NCBI RefSeq assembly: GCF_030345795.1
Contig: NZ_JAUALB010000001.1
Span: 1,111,001 to 1,175,000, forward strand
Length of the DNA: 64,000 nucleotides
Source of the DNA: Micromonospora sp. WMMA1363
GTDB taxonomy: Bacteria > Actinomycetota > Actinomycetes > Mycobacteriales > Micromonosporaceae
Reading direction: 5' to 3'
The position numbers and the translations under genes were made by a program. The stretch's first letter is position 1, and the number at the start of each line of letters is the position of its first letter. Positions 8,609 through 17,462 of the stretch are shown in pieces. The notes beneath the pieces were generated by a model, which worked only from the letters and a program-made list of their open reading frames with translations, did no database searches and was not told the DNA's origin.

Positions 8609-9400
8609 ATGTCACGGTACGACTGGGGGACGACACACCCGGGGATCGAGCGGCTGGAGAAGGCGGTGACCGACCGCCGGGACGCGGTCGTCAAACATCC
8701 GCTGTACGCCAACCTCGACACCCACGAGGCACTGGTCACCTTCATGGAACACCACGTCTTCGCGGTTTGGGACTTCATGTCCCTGCTCAAGTCGTTGCAG
8801 CGGCAGCTCACCTGTGTGACCGTGCCGTGGATCCCGACCGGGCCCACCGGCAGCCGCCGACTGATCAACGACATCGTGATGGTGGAGGAGAGCGACGAGC
8901 TGGGCGACGGCTACATCAGTCACTTCGAGCTGTACGTGCAGGGCATGCGGGAGGCCGGCGCCGACACCGGTCCGGTGGACACGCTGATCGAGCTGCTGCG
9001 CGCCGGCCGGCCGGTCACCGGGTCGCTGGCCGACGCCGGCGTGCCCGCGCCCTCGGCCGCGTTCGCCGGCACCACCTGGCGGATCATCGAGACCGCTCCG
9101 GTGCACTGCCAGGCGGCCGCGTTCGCCTTCGGCCGGGAGGACCTGATCCCGGACATGTTCGCCCAGGTCGTCGCCGTCAACGAGCGCAGCCGGCGGCTCC
9201 ACAAGTTCGTCGACTACCTCGAGCGGCACATCGAGGTCGACGGTGAGCAGCACACCCCGATGGCGATGCAGATGCTCGCCGACCTGTGCGGCGACGACGA
9301 CACGAAGTGGCAGGAGTGCGCGGACACCGTCAACACCGCGCTCGCCGCCCGGGCCCGGCTCTGGGACGACATCCTCGCCGCCGTCAAGGGGCGCGGGTGA
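8609..9400 (+). CDS. DUF3050 family protein, heme-oxygenase-like fold
   Basis: 263 residues with the DUF3050 hallmark blocks: [17 protein letters not shown] near residue 47 and E-E-S-D-E near residue 92, then S-H-F-E-L-Y. The family is thought to share the helical heme-oxygenase-like fold used by diiron or iron oxidases such as UndA and BesC; conserved His and Glu residues here would fit metal binding, but no function is established to my knowledge. Encoded between an Fe/2OG oxygenase and the E1 alpha subunit, with a 4-bp overlap into the latter. A role as a second oxidative tailoring enzyme is inference. Confidence 0.8.
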   Translation: MSRYDWGTTHPGIERLEKAVTDRRDAVVKHPLYANLDTHEALVTFMEHHVFAVWDFMSLLKSLQRQLTCVTVPWIPTGPTGSRRLINDIVMVEESDELGDGYISHFELYVQGMREAGADTGPVDTLIELLRAGRPVTGSLADAGVPAPSAAFAGTTWRIIETAPVHCQAAAFAFGREDLIPDMFAQVVAVNERSRRLHKFVDYLERHIEVDGEQHTPMAMQMLADLCGDDDTKWQECADTVNTALAARARLWDDILAAVKGRG

Positions 9401-10368
9401 CCGAGGCCGACCCGGTCCGGCTCTACCGGACCGTACGGCTGATCCGTCGGTTCGAGGAGCGGGCGATCGAGCTCGTCCGCTCCGGCCACGTCGTCGGGGG
9501 CATCCATCCCTACCTCGGTCAGGAGGGCGTCGCGGCCGGGGTGTGCGCGGCGCTGCGCCCCGCCGACGTGGTCGCCGGCACCCACCGTGGGCACGGGCAC
9601 GTGCTGGCCAAGGGCGCTGACCCCGCCCGGATGATGGCCGAGCTGTGCGGCCGGGTCACCGGTCTGAACCGAGGCCGGGGCGGGTCGATGCACGCCGCCG
9701 ACTTCGCCGTCGGGGTGCTCGGGGCCAACGCCATCGTCGGCGCGGGCGGCGCGATCGTCACCGGGGCGGTGTGGGCGCGCCGCCGGCGCGGCGAGGACCT
9801 GGTCGGGGTCAGCTTCCTCGGCGACGGTGCGGTCAACGAGGGGATGTTGCTGGAGGCGTTCAACCTGGCCTCGCTGTGGCGGGTGCCGGTGCTGTTCGTG
9901 TGCGAGAACAACGGCTGGGCCACCACCATGCCGGTGGCGGGCGCGGTGGCCGGCAGCATTCCCGCCCGAGCTGAGGCGTTCGGAATCCGGGCGTCCGTCG
10001 TGGACGGTCAGGACCCGGTGGTCGTCTGGGATGCCACGGTGGCCGCCGTCGACCGGATGCGGGCCGGGGGTGGCCCCGAGTTCCTCGAGGCCCGGACCCA
10101 CCGCTTCGACGCCCACCACACCTTCGAGCACGCGGTACGGCTGGACTACCGGCCGCCGGAGGAGGTGGCCCGGGGCCGATCCCGGGACCCGGTGGACATC
10201 GCCGGTTCCCGGCTGGCCGCCGACCTGCGGGAAGAGGTGGACGCCTCGGTGGAGGCGGAACTCGACGCGGCGGTGGCGTTCGCGCTGGCCGGTCCTGAGC
10301 CGGATCCGGCCGCTGCGCTGGAGCACCTGTACGCCAGCGGGCTCACCGCCCGCCCGGGAGGTGGGTAG
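9397..10368 (+). CDS. TPP-dependent 2-oxoacid dehydrogenase E1, alpha subunit
   Basis: 323 residues from GTG 9397. The TPP/Mg motif G-D-G-A-V-N-E-G is seen near residue 145, with N-N-G-W following. E1 alpha/beta heterotetramers decarboxylate a 2-oxoacid and transfer the acyl group to a lipoyl E2. No E2 or E3 gene is in the window, so this pair may pass its acyl or hydroxyacyl group directly to a carrier protein, as the PDH-like pairs of quinocarcin and naphthyridinomycin pathways do (family knowledge), or act as a simple decarboxylase. The 4-hydroxybenzoylformate made by Hmo is one conceivable substrate (inference). Followed immediately by E1 beta. Confidence 0.87.
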   Translation: MTEADPVRLYRTVRLIRRFEERAIELVRSGHVVGGIHPYLGQEGVAAGVCAALRPADVVAGTHRGHGHVLAKGADPARMMAELCGRVTGLNRGRGGSMHAADFAVGVLGANAIVGAGGAIVTGAVWARRRRGEDLVGVSFLGDGAVNEGMLLEAFNLASLWRVPVLFVCENNGWATTMPVAGAVAGSIPARAEAFGIRASVVDGQDPVVVWDATVAAVDRMRAGGGPEFLEARTHRFDAHHTFEHAVRLDYRPPEEVARGRSRDPVDIAGSRLAADLREEVDASVEAELDAAVAFALAGPEPDPAAALEHLYASGLTARPGGG

Positions 10369-11334
10369 ATGCCGAGGCTGTCCTACCGCAAGGCGCTCAA
10401 CCGGGCGCTGGCCGACGAGTTGGCCCGCGACGAGGAGGTGTTCCTGCTCGGGGAGGACATCCGGGTCGCGGCGTCGGCGGTCACCGCCGGGCTGCTGAAG
10501 CGTTTCGGCCCCGAGCGGGTCCGCGACACCCCGCTGTCGGAGCAGGCCTTCACCAGTTTCGCCACCGGCGCGGCGCTCGCCGGGGCACGGCCGGTGGTGG
10601 AGTTCCAGATTCCGTCGCTGCTGTTCCTCGTCTTCGAACAGATCGTCAACCACGCGCACAAGTTCCCGCTGATGACCGGTGGGCAGTGCGCCGTGCCGGT
10701 CACCTACCTGGTGCCCGGCTCCGGCTCCCGTACCGGCTGGGCGGGGCAGCACTCCGACCACCCGTACAGCCTCTTCGCCCATGTGGGGGTTACCACCGCG
10801 GTGCCGGCCACTCCGGCGGACGCCTACGGGTTGCTGGTGTCGGCGATCCGCTGCGACGACCCGGTGGTGGTCTTCGCCCCGGCCGGCGCGATGGAGGTCC
10901 GGGCGGACGTCGACGGGTTCGCGCCGGAGCCGCTCGGCCGGGGGCGGGTGCACCGGGCTGGCGACGACGTCACCGTCGTCGCGGTGGGGCACCTGGTGCA
11001 CGACGCGCTCGCCGTCGCCGAGGAACTGGCCGACCAGGTGTCGGTGGAGGTGTTCGACCCACGCACGTTGTACCCGTTCGATTGGGACGGACTGCTGGAG
11101 TCGGTGGGTCGGACCGGGCGGCTCGTGGTGGCCGACGACTCCAACCGGTCCTGCGGTATCGCCGGGGAGGTCATCGCCACCGTGGCCGAGCGGGCCCGGT
11201 TGCACGCCCCGCCGCGTCGGGTCACCCGCCCCGACGGAGCGGTGCTGCCCTTCGCGCCGGCGCTGGACCGGGCCGTGCAGCCAGGTCGTGAGCAGCTCCG
11301 GTCCGCCATCCAACACGTTGCGAAGGACGGATGA
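10369..11334 (+). CDS. TPP-dependent 2-oxoacid dehydrogenase E1, beta subunit
   Basis: 321 residues, length and blocks typical of E1 beta: L-G-E-D-I at about 28, D-T-P-L-S-E-Q near 56, and H-S-D-H-P-Y around 128, which includes the conserved catalytic-region histidine. The ATG directly abuts the E1 alpha stop, so both are made in equal amounts. It provides the TPP pyrimidine-binding half of the active site (family knowledge). C-terminal transketolase domain is complete (V-F-D-P-R-T-L-Y-P-F-D-W). See the alpha subunit for possible roles. Confidence 0.87.
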   Translation: MPRLSYRKALNRALADELARDEEVFLLGEDIRVAASAVTAGLLKRFGPERVRDTPLSEQAFTSFATGAALAGARPVVEFQIPSLLFLVFEQIVNHAHKFPLMTGGQCAVPVTYLVPGSGSRTGWAGQHSDHPYSLFAHVGVTTAVPATPADAYGLLVSAIRCDDPVVVFAPAGAMEVRADVDGFAPEPLGRGRVHRAGDDVTVVAVGHLVHDALAVAEELADQVSVEVFDPRTLYPFDWDGLLESVGRTGRLVVADDSNRSCGIAGEVIATVAERARLHAPPRRVTRPDGAVLPFAPALDRAVQPGREQLRSAIQHVAKDG

Positions 11335-11337
11335 GAC

Positions 11338-12696
11338 ATGATGGAAGCCGACCATCGCTGGCCGTCCGCCGCGCAGGCGTGGCTGGACCTGCCCGCCGAC
11401 CTCCGTGCCGACCTGGTGGCGGCCGGCGCGGCGGCCTGGCGGGAGATCTTCGACGGCCGGGCCACGTACAACAAGCATTGGCGGCTGGCCCGGCCGCCGG
11501 TGATGGACGAGACGTCGCTGCGCGTCCTCAACACCGTGTGCGACCGGCTTGCCCAGCTCGTCTTCGAGGCGTGCCGGCGGCGGGCCGGCACGGCGGGGGA
11601 GCTGCGTCGGCTTCTCGGCGTGCCGGACGGCGAGACCCGGCTGCTCGAGGACGACGAGCCGCTGAGCGCGGCGCTGCTCGCCGCGTTCCGCCCGGACGTC
11701 CTGCTCAGTGACGGGGTGCCGCGTGTCGTGGAGTACAACATCGACAGCAGCCTCGGTGGGGCCTTCGACGCCGACACCACCGTCCGGCGGTTCGTCGACG
11801 TCTATCGGCGGCGGGGCCTCGCCGGGCGGGCCCGGCTGGAACCGGCGCCTTCGGCGGTGGACCTCCGGTTCGCGGCGATCCGCTTCGGCCTGGCGCTGCC
11901 CGACGGGGCCCGGGTGGCGATGCTTGTCGACTTCGACGCCGAGTACCCGGGGCTGGACGATCCGGAGCGTTTCGTCCGGCTGCTGTCGCCGGTTGTCGAC
12001 CGGGCCGCCGCGTTCGGGTTGGACCTGGTCGTCGCGCCGGTCTCGCAGCTGACGGTGGACGGCTCGGGCCGGCTGGTCGTGCGGGGCGAGCCGGTCGACG
12101 GGGTGTTCCGGCTCTTCGTGCCCAACCGGGTGACCCCGAGCGCCGGGGTGGATGCCCTGGAGGTGGCGGTGCGGGCGCGGAGCGTACCGATGTGGGTGTC
12201 GGCGGCGGCCTGGCTGATCGCCAACAAGCAAACGTTCGCGTGGCTCTGGGACGACGCCGACGCCCTGCCGGCGGCCGACCGGGACCTCGTCCACCGTTAC
12301 GTGCCGCGGACCTGGATTCTCACCCCGGAGCTGGTCGACCGGGCGGTGACCGACCGGCACGACCTGGTGGCCAAGCCCGCCGACGGCTCCGCCGGTGTGG
12401 ACGTGCTGATCGGTCGGGAGACCACGGCGGAACGCTGGCGTGCCGGGGTGAGCCGGTTCGCCGCGCGGGGCGGCTTCATCCTCCAGCGGTACGTCCGGGC
12501 CGACGACGTCCCGCTGGACTTCGTGCACATCGAGACCGGCGAGACGGTCGCGGCGGACGTCCCGTACAGCATCGCGCCGTACCTGTTCGGCCGCCAGCCG
12601 GCGGGCGCCTGCATCCGGACCGGCTTTCCGGGCTGTGACGGGGTTCTCAACCTGGCCCGCGGCGTCCTTCTCTCCGGCCTCCTGGTGACCGACTGA
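11338..12696 (+). CDS. Circularly permuted ATP-grasp-like ligase
   Basis: 452 residues. Motifs fit a circularly permuted ATP-grasp fold: V-E-Y-N-I-D-S-S-L-G-G near residue 125, A-N-K-Q-T-F-A-W-L near 295, and L-V-A-K-P-A-D-G-S-A-G near 344, then F-I-L-Q-R-Y-V near 380. Enzymes of this group make amide or ester bonds through acyl-phosphate intermediates (glutathionylspermidine-synthase-like). Last gene of the biosynthetic operon, 3 bp behind E1 beta, so it may attach an amine or amino acid such as hydroxyphenylglycine to the assembled acyl chain (inference). Start ATG 11338; a second Met follows at once. Confidence 0.7.
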   Translation: MMEADHRWPSAAQAWLDLPADLRADLVAAGAAAWREIFDGRATYNKHWRLARPPVMDETSLRVLNTVCDRLAQLVFEACRRRAGTAGELRRLLGVPDGETRLLEDDEPLSAALLAAFRPDVLLSDGVPRVVEYNIDSSLGGAFDADTTVRRFVDVYRRRGLAGRARLEPAPSAVDLRFAAIRFGLALPDGARVAMLVDFDAEYPGLDDPERFVRLLSPVVDRAAAFGLDLVVAPVSQLTVDGSGRLVVRGEPVDGVFRLFVPNRVTPSAGVDALEVAVRARSVPMWVSAAAWLIANKQTFAWLWDDADALPAADRDLVHRYVPRTWILTPELVDRAVTDRHDLVAKPADGSAGVDVLIGRETTAERWRAGVSRFAARGGFILQRYVRADDVPLDFVHIETGETVAADVPYSIAPYLFGRQPAGACIRTGFPGCDGVLNLARGVLLSGLLVTD

Positions 12697-12741
12697 CCGC
12701 CAGCCGGCCTGGCGCACGGCGACATCGGGTGGCGCTCCGCC

Positions 12742-13284
12742 GTGTCGTGTAGCCGGTCGGGGGGTGGAGGGCGACGTTCCCTTGCGAACCGTGGTGTCGG
12801 CGGCCCGTCCGGGGGTCGGCGGCCGGCCCGGCGGGCGGCCGAGTCCACCGAGGACGAGGGGTTTTCCGAGGTCGAGCGCGCTGCCATCAAGGGCCGCGCG
12901 GCGGAGTTGACGTCGGAGGCTCGCCGTAGCAAGAGCGCGGACAAGGCGGCGGCCGACGAGCGGGACGTGCTCGCGAAGATCGGCGACATGGCGCCGCCGG
13001 ACCGTGCGGTGGCGGAACGCCTACACGCCATCGTCACGGAGACCGCCCCGGACCTGGCGCCGAAGCTGTGGTACGGCCAGCCCGCCTACGCGCGGGGCGG
13101 AAAGGTGGTGTGCTTCTTCCGCAGCGGCCAGGTGGACAAGGAGCGGTACTCGACGTTCGGGTTCACGCCGGCGGCGAAGCTCGACGAGGACCACGGCATG
13201 TGGGCGACGTCGTTCGCCCTGACGGAGTTGAGCGACAAGGCCGAGACGGCGATCAGGAAGCTCCTCACGAACGCCGTGAGTTGA
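12742..13284 (+). CDS. DUF1801 family protein
   Basis: 180 residues in the open frame; the conserved part begins near residue 40 (E-G-F-S-E-V-E-R-A-A-I-K) and contains K-L-W-Y-G-Q-P-A-Y-A and V-V-C-F-F, typical of DUF1801 proteins. The preceding Gly/Arg-rich residues are probably not translated; a start nearer 12850 is likely but no clear ribosome binding site decides it. Function of the family is poorly known. Not obviously part of the biosynthetic cluster. Confidence 0.7.
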   Translation: MSCSRSGGGGRRSLANRGVGGPSGGRRPARRAAESTEDEGFSEVERAAIKGRAAELTSEARRSKSADKAAADERDVLAKIGDMAPPDRAVAERLHAIVTETAPDLAPKLWYGQPAYARGGKVVCFFRSGQVDKERYSTFGFTPAAKLDEDHGMWATSFALTELSDKAETAIRKLLTNAVS

Positions 13285-13394
13285 CCCGCGCGGCGTCAGG
13301 TCGTCGTCACCAGGACGCGAGGGTCACCGTCGTACGGCTGCCGGTGGTGCGCCCTCGGTCAGGAATCAAGAAGCGCCGGCGGTACGGCGGCCGT

Positions 13395-13400
13395 TAGCGT
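13395..13400 (+). promoter_or_regulatory. -10-like TAGCGT, leaderless promoter candidate
   Basis: TAGCGT ends 7 bases before the ATG at 13408, the distance at which transcription would start on the start codon itself. No ribosome binding site is seen before that ATG. The same arrangement recurs at other genes in the window. Confidence 0.4.
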
Positions 13401-13407
13401 GAGCGCC

Positions 13408-13818
13408 ATGAACATCACGATTCAGTCGAGCTTTCTGCCGCACGAGAACGCGGATGCGTCGGTCACCTTCTACCGGGATGTCCTGGGCTTCGAGGTGCGC
13501 AATGACGTGGGTTACGCCGGGCTGCGGTGGGTCACGGTGGGCCCGGTCGGCCAGCCGCGGACGTCGATCGTGCTCGAGCCACCGGCGGCCGATCCCGGAA
13601 TCACCGACGAGGAGCGGCGCACGATCGAGCAGATGATGGCGAAGGGTACGTATGCCGGCGTGCTGCTGGCGGCCCCCGACCTCGACGAGGTGTTCGGGCG
13701 GGTGCAGGCCAGCGGAGCCGAGGTGGTGCAGGAACCGATCGAGCAGGACTACGGGGTCCGGGACTGCGCCTTTCGCGACCAGGCAGGCAATCTGGTCCGG
13801 ATCCAGCAGACGCGCTGA
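13408..13818 (+). CDS. VOC (glyoxalase/bleomycin-resistance) family protein
   Basis: 136 residues from ATG 13408; single VOC domain pair beginning M-N-I-T-I-Q-S-S-F and ending with the C-terminal D-Q-A-G-N-L-V-R-I-Q strand. Contains H-E-N-A-D-A-S-V-T-F-Y-R-D-V-L-G-F, the usual N-terminal helix. These proteins bind metal or small ligands; the actual substrate is unknown. Probably leaderless. An AraC-type regulator remnant follows, a pairing that is common for such VOC genes in actinomycetes. Confidence 0.82.
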   Translation: MNITIQSSFLPHENADASVTFYRDVLGFEVRNDVGYAGLRWVTVGPVGQPRTSIVLEPPAADPGITDEERRTIEQMMAKGTYAGVLLAAPDLDEVFGRVQASGAEVVQEPIEQDYGVRDCAFRDQAGNLVRIQQTR

Positions 13819-13889
13819 GCTCGCCTGCGAGTGACGAACCCTGGCCGCACAGCGCATCTCTCGCGCCCGGCACCTCGTCGGTCGACCTC

Positions 13890-14150
13890 GGCTCATCCCG
13901 GCGGGTGGAACGGGCGATGGCGTTGCTGCGCCGCGGCGACGTCACCATCACGGAGGTCTGCTTCGCGGTCGGGTGTTCGTCGCTGGGGACGTTCAGCAGC
14001 CGGTTCACGGAGCTGGTGGGTGTGCCGCCGAGCACGTACCGGCGGATGGCGTCGCGGGCGACGGCGGGTATGCCGTCGTGCGTGTCGAAACAGGTGACCC
14101 GGCCGGTCCGGCGCCGGCAGGCGCGGGCGGTGGAGCGGCAACCGGCCTGA
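13890..14150 (+). pseudogene. AraC-family regulator remnant (C-terminal HTH only)
   Basis: The frame encodes R-R-V-E-R-A-M-A-L-L-R-R, then D-V-T-I-T-E-V-C-F-A-V-G-C-S-S-L-G-T-F and R-F-T-E-L-V-G-V-P-P-S-T-Y-R-R-M. This is the second helix-turn-helix of an AraC DNA-binding domain, with the first HTH and any start codon missing. Upstream bases after the VOC stop show no homologous residues in any frame, so the gene was truncated at its 5' end by a deletion. The open frame runs upstream into the VOC gene in another frame but no credible start exists. Confidence 0.65.
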
Positions 14151-14385
14151 CCCGCCGACGGCCCAGGCCCGGCTTGGTCGGCCTCAACATCCACAACAGG
14201 TGGGCTCTGCTGCGGGCACCCCCTCGCCTGGCTCGCCCCCTCCCCGCCGCTGGCGTAAGCCCCAGAGCGTGTGCAGTTCTGTGGATCTACCGCCGGGGCC
14301 TCATGGCTGTCGCCGGCCCTGGCCCCTCAGACAAGACTCGAACCTCGACCACGCGTGCGGCAGCGTCCCGGCGTGGAGCCAGGGT

Positions 14386-15626
14386 TCATCTTCCGGTCAG
14401 TCCCTGCGTCGTCAACAAGGGATCTTCCGTTCCACCCGGGGGAGCGGGTCGCAGGGCGGCGGCGAGGGGGACCGCGGTGACGACGAGCGTGCACAGGGCC
14501 GCCGTCACCAGCGCCGGAGCGAGACCGAGGGCGGTGACCGACCAGCCGCCGAGCAGGGCGCCCAGCGGCAGCCCGGCGAAGGCCAGCGAACCGGCCAGGC
14601 CGATCACCCGGGTCTGTAGGTCGGCCGGGACGCGCTCGTACAGCGCCACACCCAGCAGCGGGTTGACCACGGCTATGCCGATGCCGGACACGAACGTCAC
14701 AGCGAGCACCACCGGCAGGTCCTCGCTGAGCGCCAGCACCAGCAGCCGGGGCGGACCGCTCACCGCCGCGCCGACGGCGAATGTCAGGTCCCGACGCAAC
14801 CGGGGCCGAGCACCGTGAACAGCACGTTTCCCAGCAACGCCCCGGCCGAGAACGCCCCGAGCAGGAGCCCGAGCCCGGCCGGGCTGCCCAGGACGTCGGC
14901 CACCCAGAGTGGGATGTAGACGGCGATGCTGGCGTTCACCACCATGTTCAGCGCCGAGATCACCAGTAGCATGCCGAGCAACGTCGTGTCCCGCCCCAGA
15001 TAGCGGAGCCCGCCGCCGAGTGCCCGCAGATAGCCCTCGGCCGCCGGACGCGGCGCGTCACCCGCCGGGAGGCGCACCAGCGTGCCGATCACCAGCGCGC
15101 AGACCGCGAAGGTCGCCGCGTCGATGAGGATCGCCCAGGTGACCCCGAACCACCAGATGAGCAGGCCGCCGAGGCCAGCCCCGAGCAGGGTGACCACCCG
15201 GCCCAACCCGTCGTAGACCGACGTCAGCCGGATCAGCTTCACCCCGGCCGCCTCGGCGACCGGCCGGAACATCACGTGCTTGACCCGGTCGCCGACACCG
15301 CGTAGCGCACCCACCACGGCGACCAGCGCGACCAGGGCGCCGAAGCCGATCCACGGGGTGAGGGCCACCGCCACCATCAGGCCCGCGCTTCCCACATCAG
15401 CGACGATCGAGGTGCGGCGCAACCCGATCCGGTCCGCCAGCGGCGGACCGAGGCCGCTGGACAGCAGGTACGGCAGCGTTTCGGCGGCGGCCACCACGCC
15501 CATCCGCGCCGGGCTGCCGGTCGTCTCCAGCACCAGCCACGGGATGGCGACGATCGAGATCCGGCTGCCCAGGTTGGACAGCAGATCAGCGCCGACCAGC
15601 GCGGCCAGCGTCCGCCGGCCGGTCAC
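14386..15626 (-). CDS. MFS transporter (drug/metabolite exporter type), one-base frameshift
   Basis: Starts at GTG 15626 by GTGA overlap with the upstream AMP ligase. The N-terminal ~275 residues contain about eight hydrophobic segments and the MFS A-motif-like region G-P-P-L-A-D-R-I-G-L-R-R. The frame breaks near 14802-14805 (a run of four G on the plus strand); adding one base fuses it to the remaining ~135 residues with the last four segments (ending at 14386). Intact length would be about 413 residues, normal for MFS. It would export the cluster product or a toxic intermediate (inference). The break is probably a sequence error. Confidence 0.8.
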
Positions 15627-17194
15627 CTGCGGCTGCCGATCGACGCCTCCGGATGCTCGACGGGGGACGGGTGCGCTGCCGCGTACCGGGCGCGCAGCGC
15701 CCGTTTGTCCACCTTGTTCGCCCGGTTCAGCGGCAGCGCGTCGAGGAACTCCACGCCGCCGGGCGCCCAGGTGTCGCTGAGCGTCGTGGTGACCAGGTCG
15801 ATCAGCTCGGCTCCGGTGACCGTGGCGCCGGGAGCCGGCACGACGTAGGCGTAGGGTAACTCGCCGGCCACCTCGTCCGGCACCCCGATCACCGTGGCGG
15901 CGCGGACCGCCGGGTGCCCGGCCAAGATGTCCTCGATGGGCCGGGAGTAGATCGGCCAACTTCGCTGGCGGGTGAGGATCCGGTCCTGGAGGCGGTCGAC
16001 CAGGTACAGATATCCGTCGTCGTCGAGGTGGCCGATGTCGCGGGTGCGCACCCACCCGCCGACCAGTGTGTCGGCGGTCAGTTCCGGCTGCCCGTGGTAC
16101 CCGGCGAAGCGCAGCGCGGTGTGCACCCACACCTCGCCGTCGACGCCTGGCGGCAGCACCGCGCCGTCCTCGGCTCGGATCTCGATCCGCACGTCGCCGT
16201 ACGCCTTCCCGCAGGAGCACAGCCGCTGTGGGTGCGCCGGATCCTCGGTCAACCCCGGCTGGGCGGCGACGACGACCGCTTCGCTGAGGCCGTAGACGAT
16301 GCGCAGCACCGGGCCGAAGCGGGCGATCGCCTCGCGCAGCCGGGTGGGTGCGGCGGGCCCGGCGCCCACGTTGAACATGAACATCGCCGAGAAGTCCGCG
16401 CCGGGCAGGTCGGGGTGGTCGAGCACCTCGTACAGCATCGGCGGGGTGACGAAGGTGGAGTTGATCCGCTCGGCCGGGACGGTGCGGAGGAACGCCGCCG
16501 CGTCCCAGCCGTCGCGGGGAAAGAGCACGCCGCCGGTGAACAGATTGAACAGCGTGGTGATCTGGCCGCTGGCCAGCCACATCGGGGAATACGAGAGGTG
16601 CCGCAGCAACGGGAACCCGGCGGCCCGGAAATCCGCGGCGAGGGCGAGGATCTGGGTGTAGAAGCTCTCCCGGTGGTGCACCAGCTTGGGGCGGCCGGTG
16701 GTGCCGGAGGTCTGCAGGAACGACTCCGCCGCGGGTACGTCGACGGGAAGGGCGGTCGCGTCGGCGGGATCGGCCGGCAGATCCAACTCGGCACCGACCC
16801 GTAGCGCGGGTACGCCCGCCAACTCGGCGGCCAGCTCCGCGCCGATGCCCGGATCCCGAGCGTGGTAGACGAGAGCGTCGGGGCGGGCCAGCCGCACGAA
16901 CTCGTCGATTTCCCGGCGGGAGGTGACCGGCGCGATCCACATCGTCCGGCAGCCCAGCAGATGCAGGGCGAGCTGGACCAGTGGTGCCTCGACCGGGTTG
17001 CCGAGCGACACCAGCACCGCGGCGCCCGGGCGGACGCCGTGCCGGAGCAGGGTCGCGGCGAATCCGCGCACCGCGTCTGCCACGTCGGTGTAGGTCAGCC
17101 GGCGTCCACCGTCGACCAGCGCCGCACGATCGCCGTAGGCGGCGAACAGGTCCAGCGCGCGGTGCACGTAGCCCGGCTGCGGTCGATCGGTCAT
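15623..17194 (-). CDS. Adenylate-forming (acyl-CoA synthetase-like) ligase
   Basis: About 523 residues from ATG 17194, chosen because GGGGGA lies about 7 bases upstream; an in-frame GTG at 17218 and ATG at 17209 are alternatives. Motifs: Q-T-S-G-T-T-G-R-P-K (ATP P-loop, ~165), Y-G-L-S-E-A (A5), R-T-R-D-I-G-H-L-D-D-D-G-Y-L-Y (A7) and the C-terminal N-K-V-D-K-R-A-L lysine. Second complete AMP ligase of the neighbourhood; coupled to the exporter downstream and divergent from the SGNH/P450/Hmo/HpgT group. Acid substrate not known. Confidence 0.85.
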   Translation of the reverse strand: MTDRPQPGYVHRALDLFAAYGDRAALVDGGRRLTYTDVADAVRGFAATLLRHGVRPGAAVLVSLGNPVEAPLVQLALHLLGCRTMWIAPVTSRREIDEFVRLARPDALVYHARDPGIGAELAAELAGVPALRVGAELDLPADPADATALPVDVPAAESFLQTSGTTGRPKLVHHRESFYTQILALAADFRAAGFPLLRHLSYSPMWLASGQITTLFNLFTGGVLFPRDGWDAAAFLRTVPAERINSTFVTPPMLYEVLDHPDLPGADFSAMFMFNVGAGPAAPTRLREAIARFGPVLRIVYGLSEAVVVAAQPGLTEDPAHPQRLCSCGKAYGDVRIEIRAEDGAVLPPGVDGEVWVHTALRFAGYHGQPELTADTLVGGWVRTRDIGHLDDDGYLYLVDRLQDRILTRQRSWPIYSRPIEDILAGHPAVRAATVIGVPDEVAGELPYAYVVPAPGATVTGAELIDLVTTTLSDTWAPGGVEFLDALPLNRANKVDKRALRARYAAAHPSPVEHPEASIGSRR

Positions 17195-17350
17195 CCGGAC
17201 GTCCCCCATCCTTCGCACGACTGCCGGGTCGGGCCCGGACGGCGTGCGCGGCTTGCGGTGACCGCGCCGCCACGTGCGAGCCTAGGCCGGTCGAAGCGTG
17301 GGGACAGGAGCCGAAGGGATCTCCTGGCAGGGCCAGCGGGCCATTTGATC

Positions 17351-17372
17351 ACGTCGATCAGTTGATTGACGT
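17351..17372. promoter_or_regulatory. Imperfect 22-bp palindrome in divergent promoter region
   Basis: The sequence ACGTCGATCAG/TTGATTGACGT matches its reverse complement at 9 of 11 positions per arm. It lies in the 268-bp gap between the divergently transcribed AMP ligase (start 17194) and SGNH hydrolase (start 17463). A related TTGATCACGT half-site precedes it at about 17345. Size and position fit an operator for a dimeric repressor (TetR- or GntR-like), but no regulator gene is adjacent. Confidence 0.45.
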
Positions 17373-17462
17373 CCGTCAGCCGTGACAGCTAGGTTCCGGA
17401 CCATCGCCCAGCTGAGCGCCGTCGACGGACGGGGTCCTGGGGTGCCAACTGATGGAGGTTCA

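Noticed and set aside
9214..12717. A 1167-residue open frame on the minus strand
   Set aside because: It is the reverse shadow of DUF3050, E1 alpha, E1 beta and the ATP-grasp gene; composition is Arg/Gly/Pro/His-rich with no domain motifs. High GC makes such antisense frames common.
14325..14365. Possible tRNA 3' end on the minus strand (GGTTCGAGTC, like a T-loop)
   Set aside because: The stem around the loop pairs at only 3 of 5 positions and no acceptor, anticodon or D arm can be drawn upstream. No tRNA is called.
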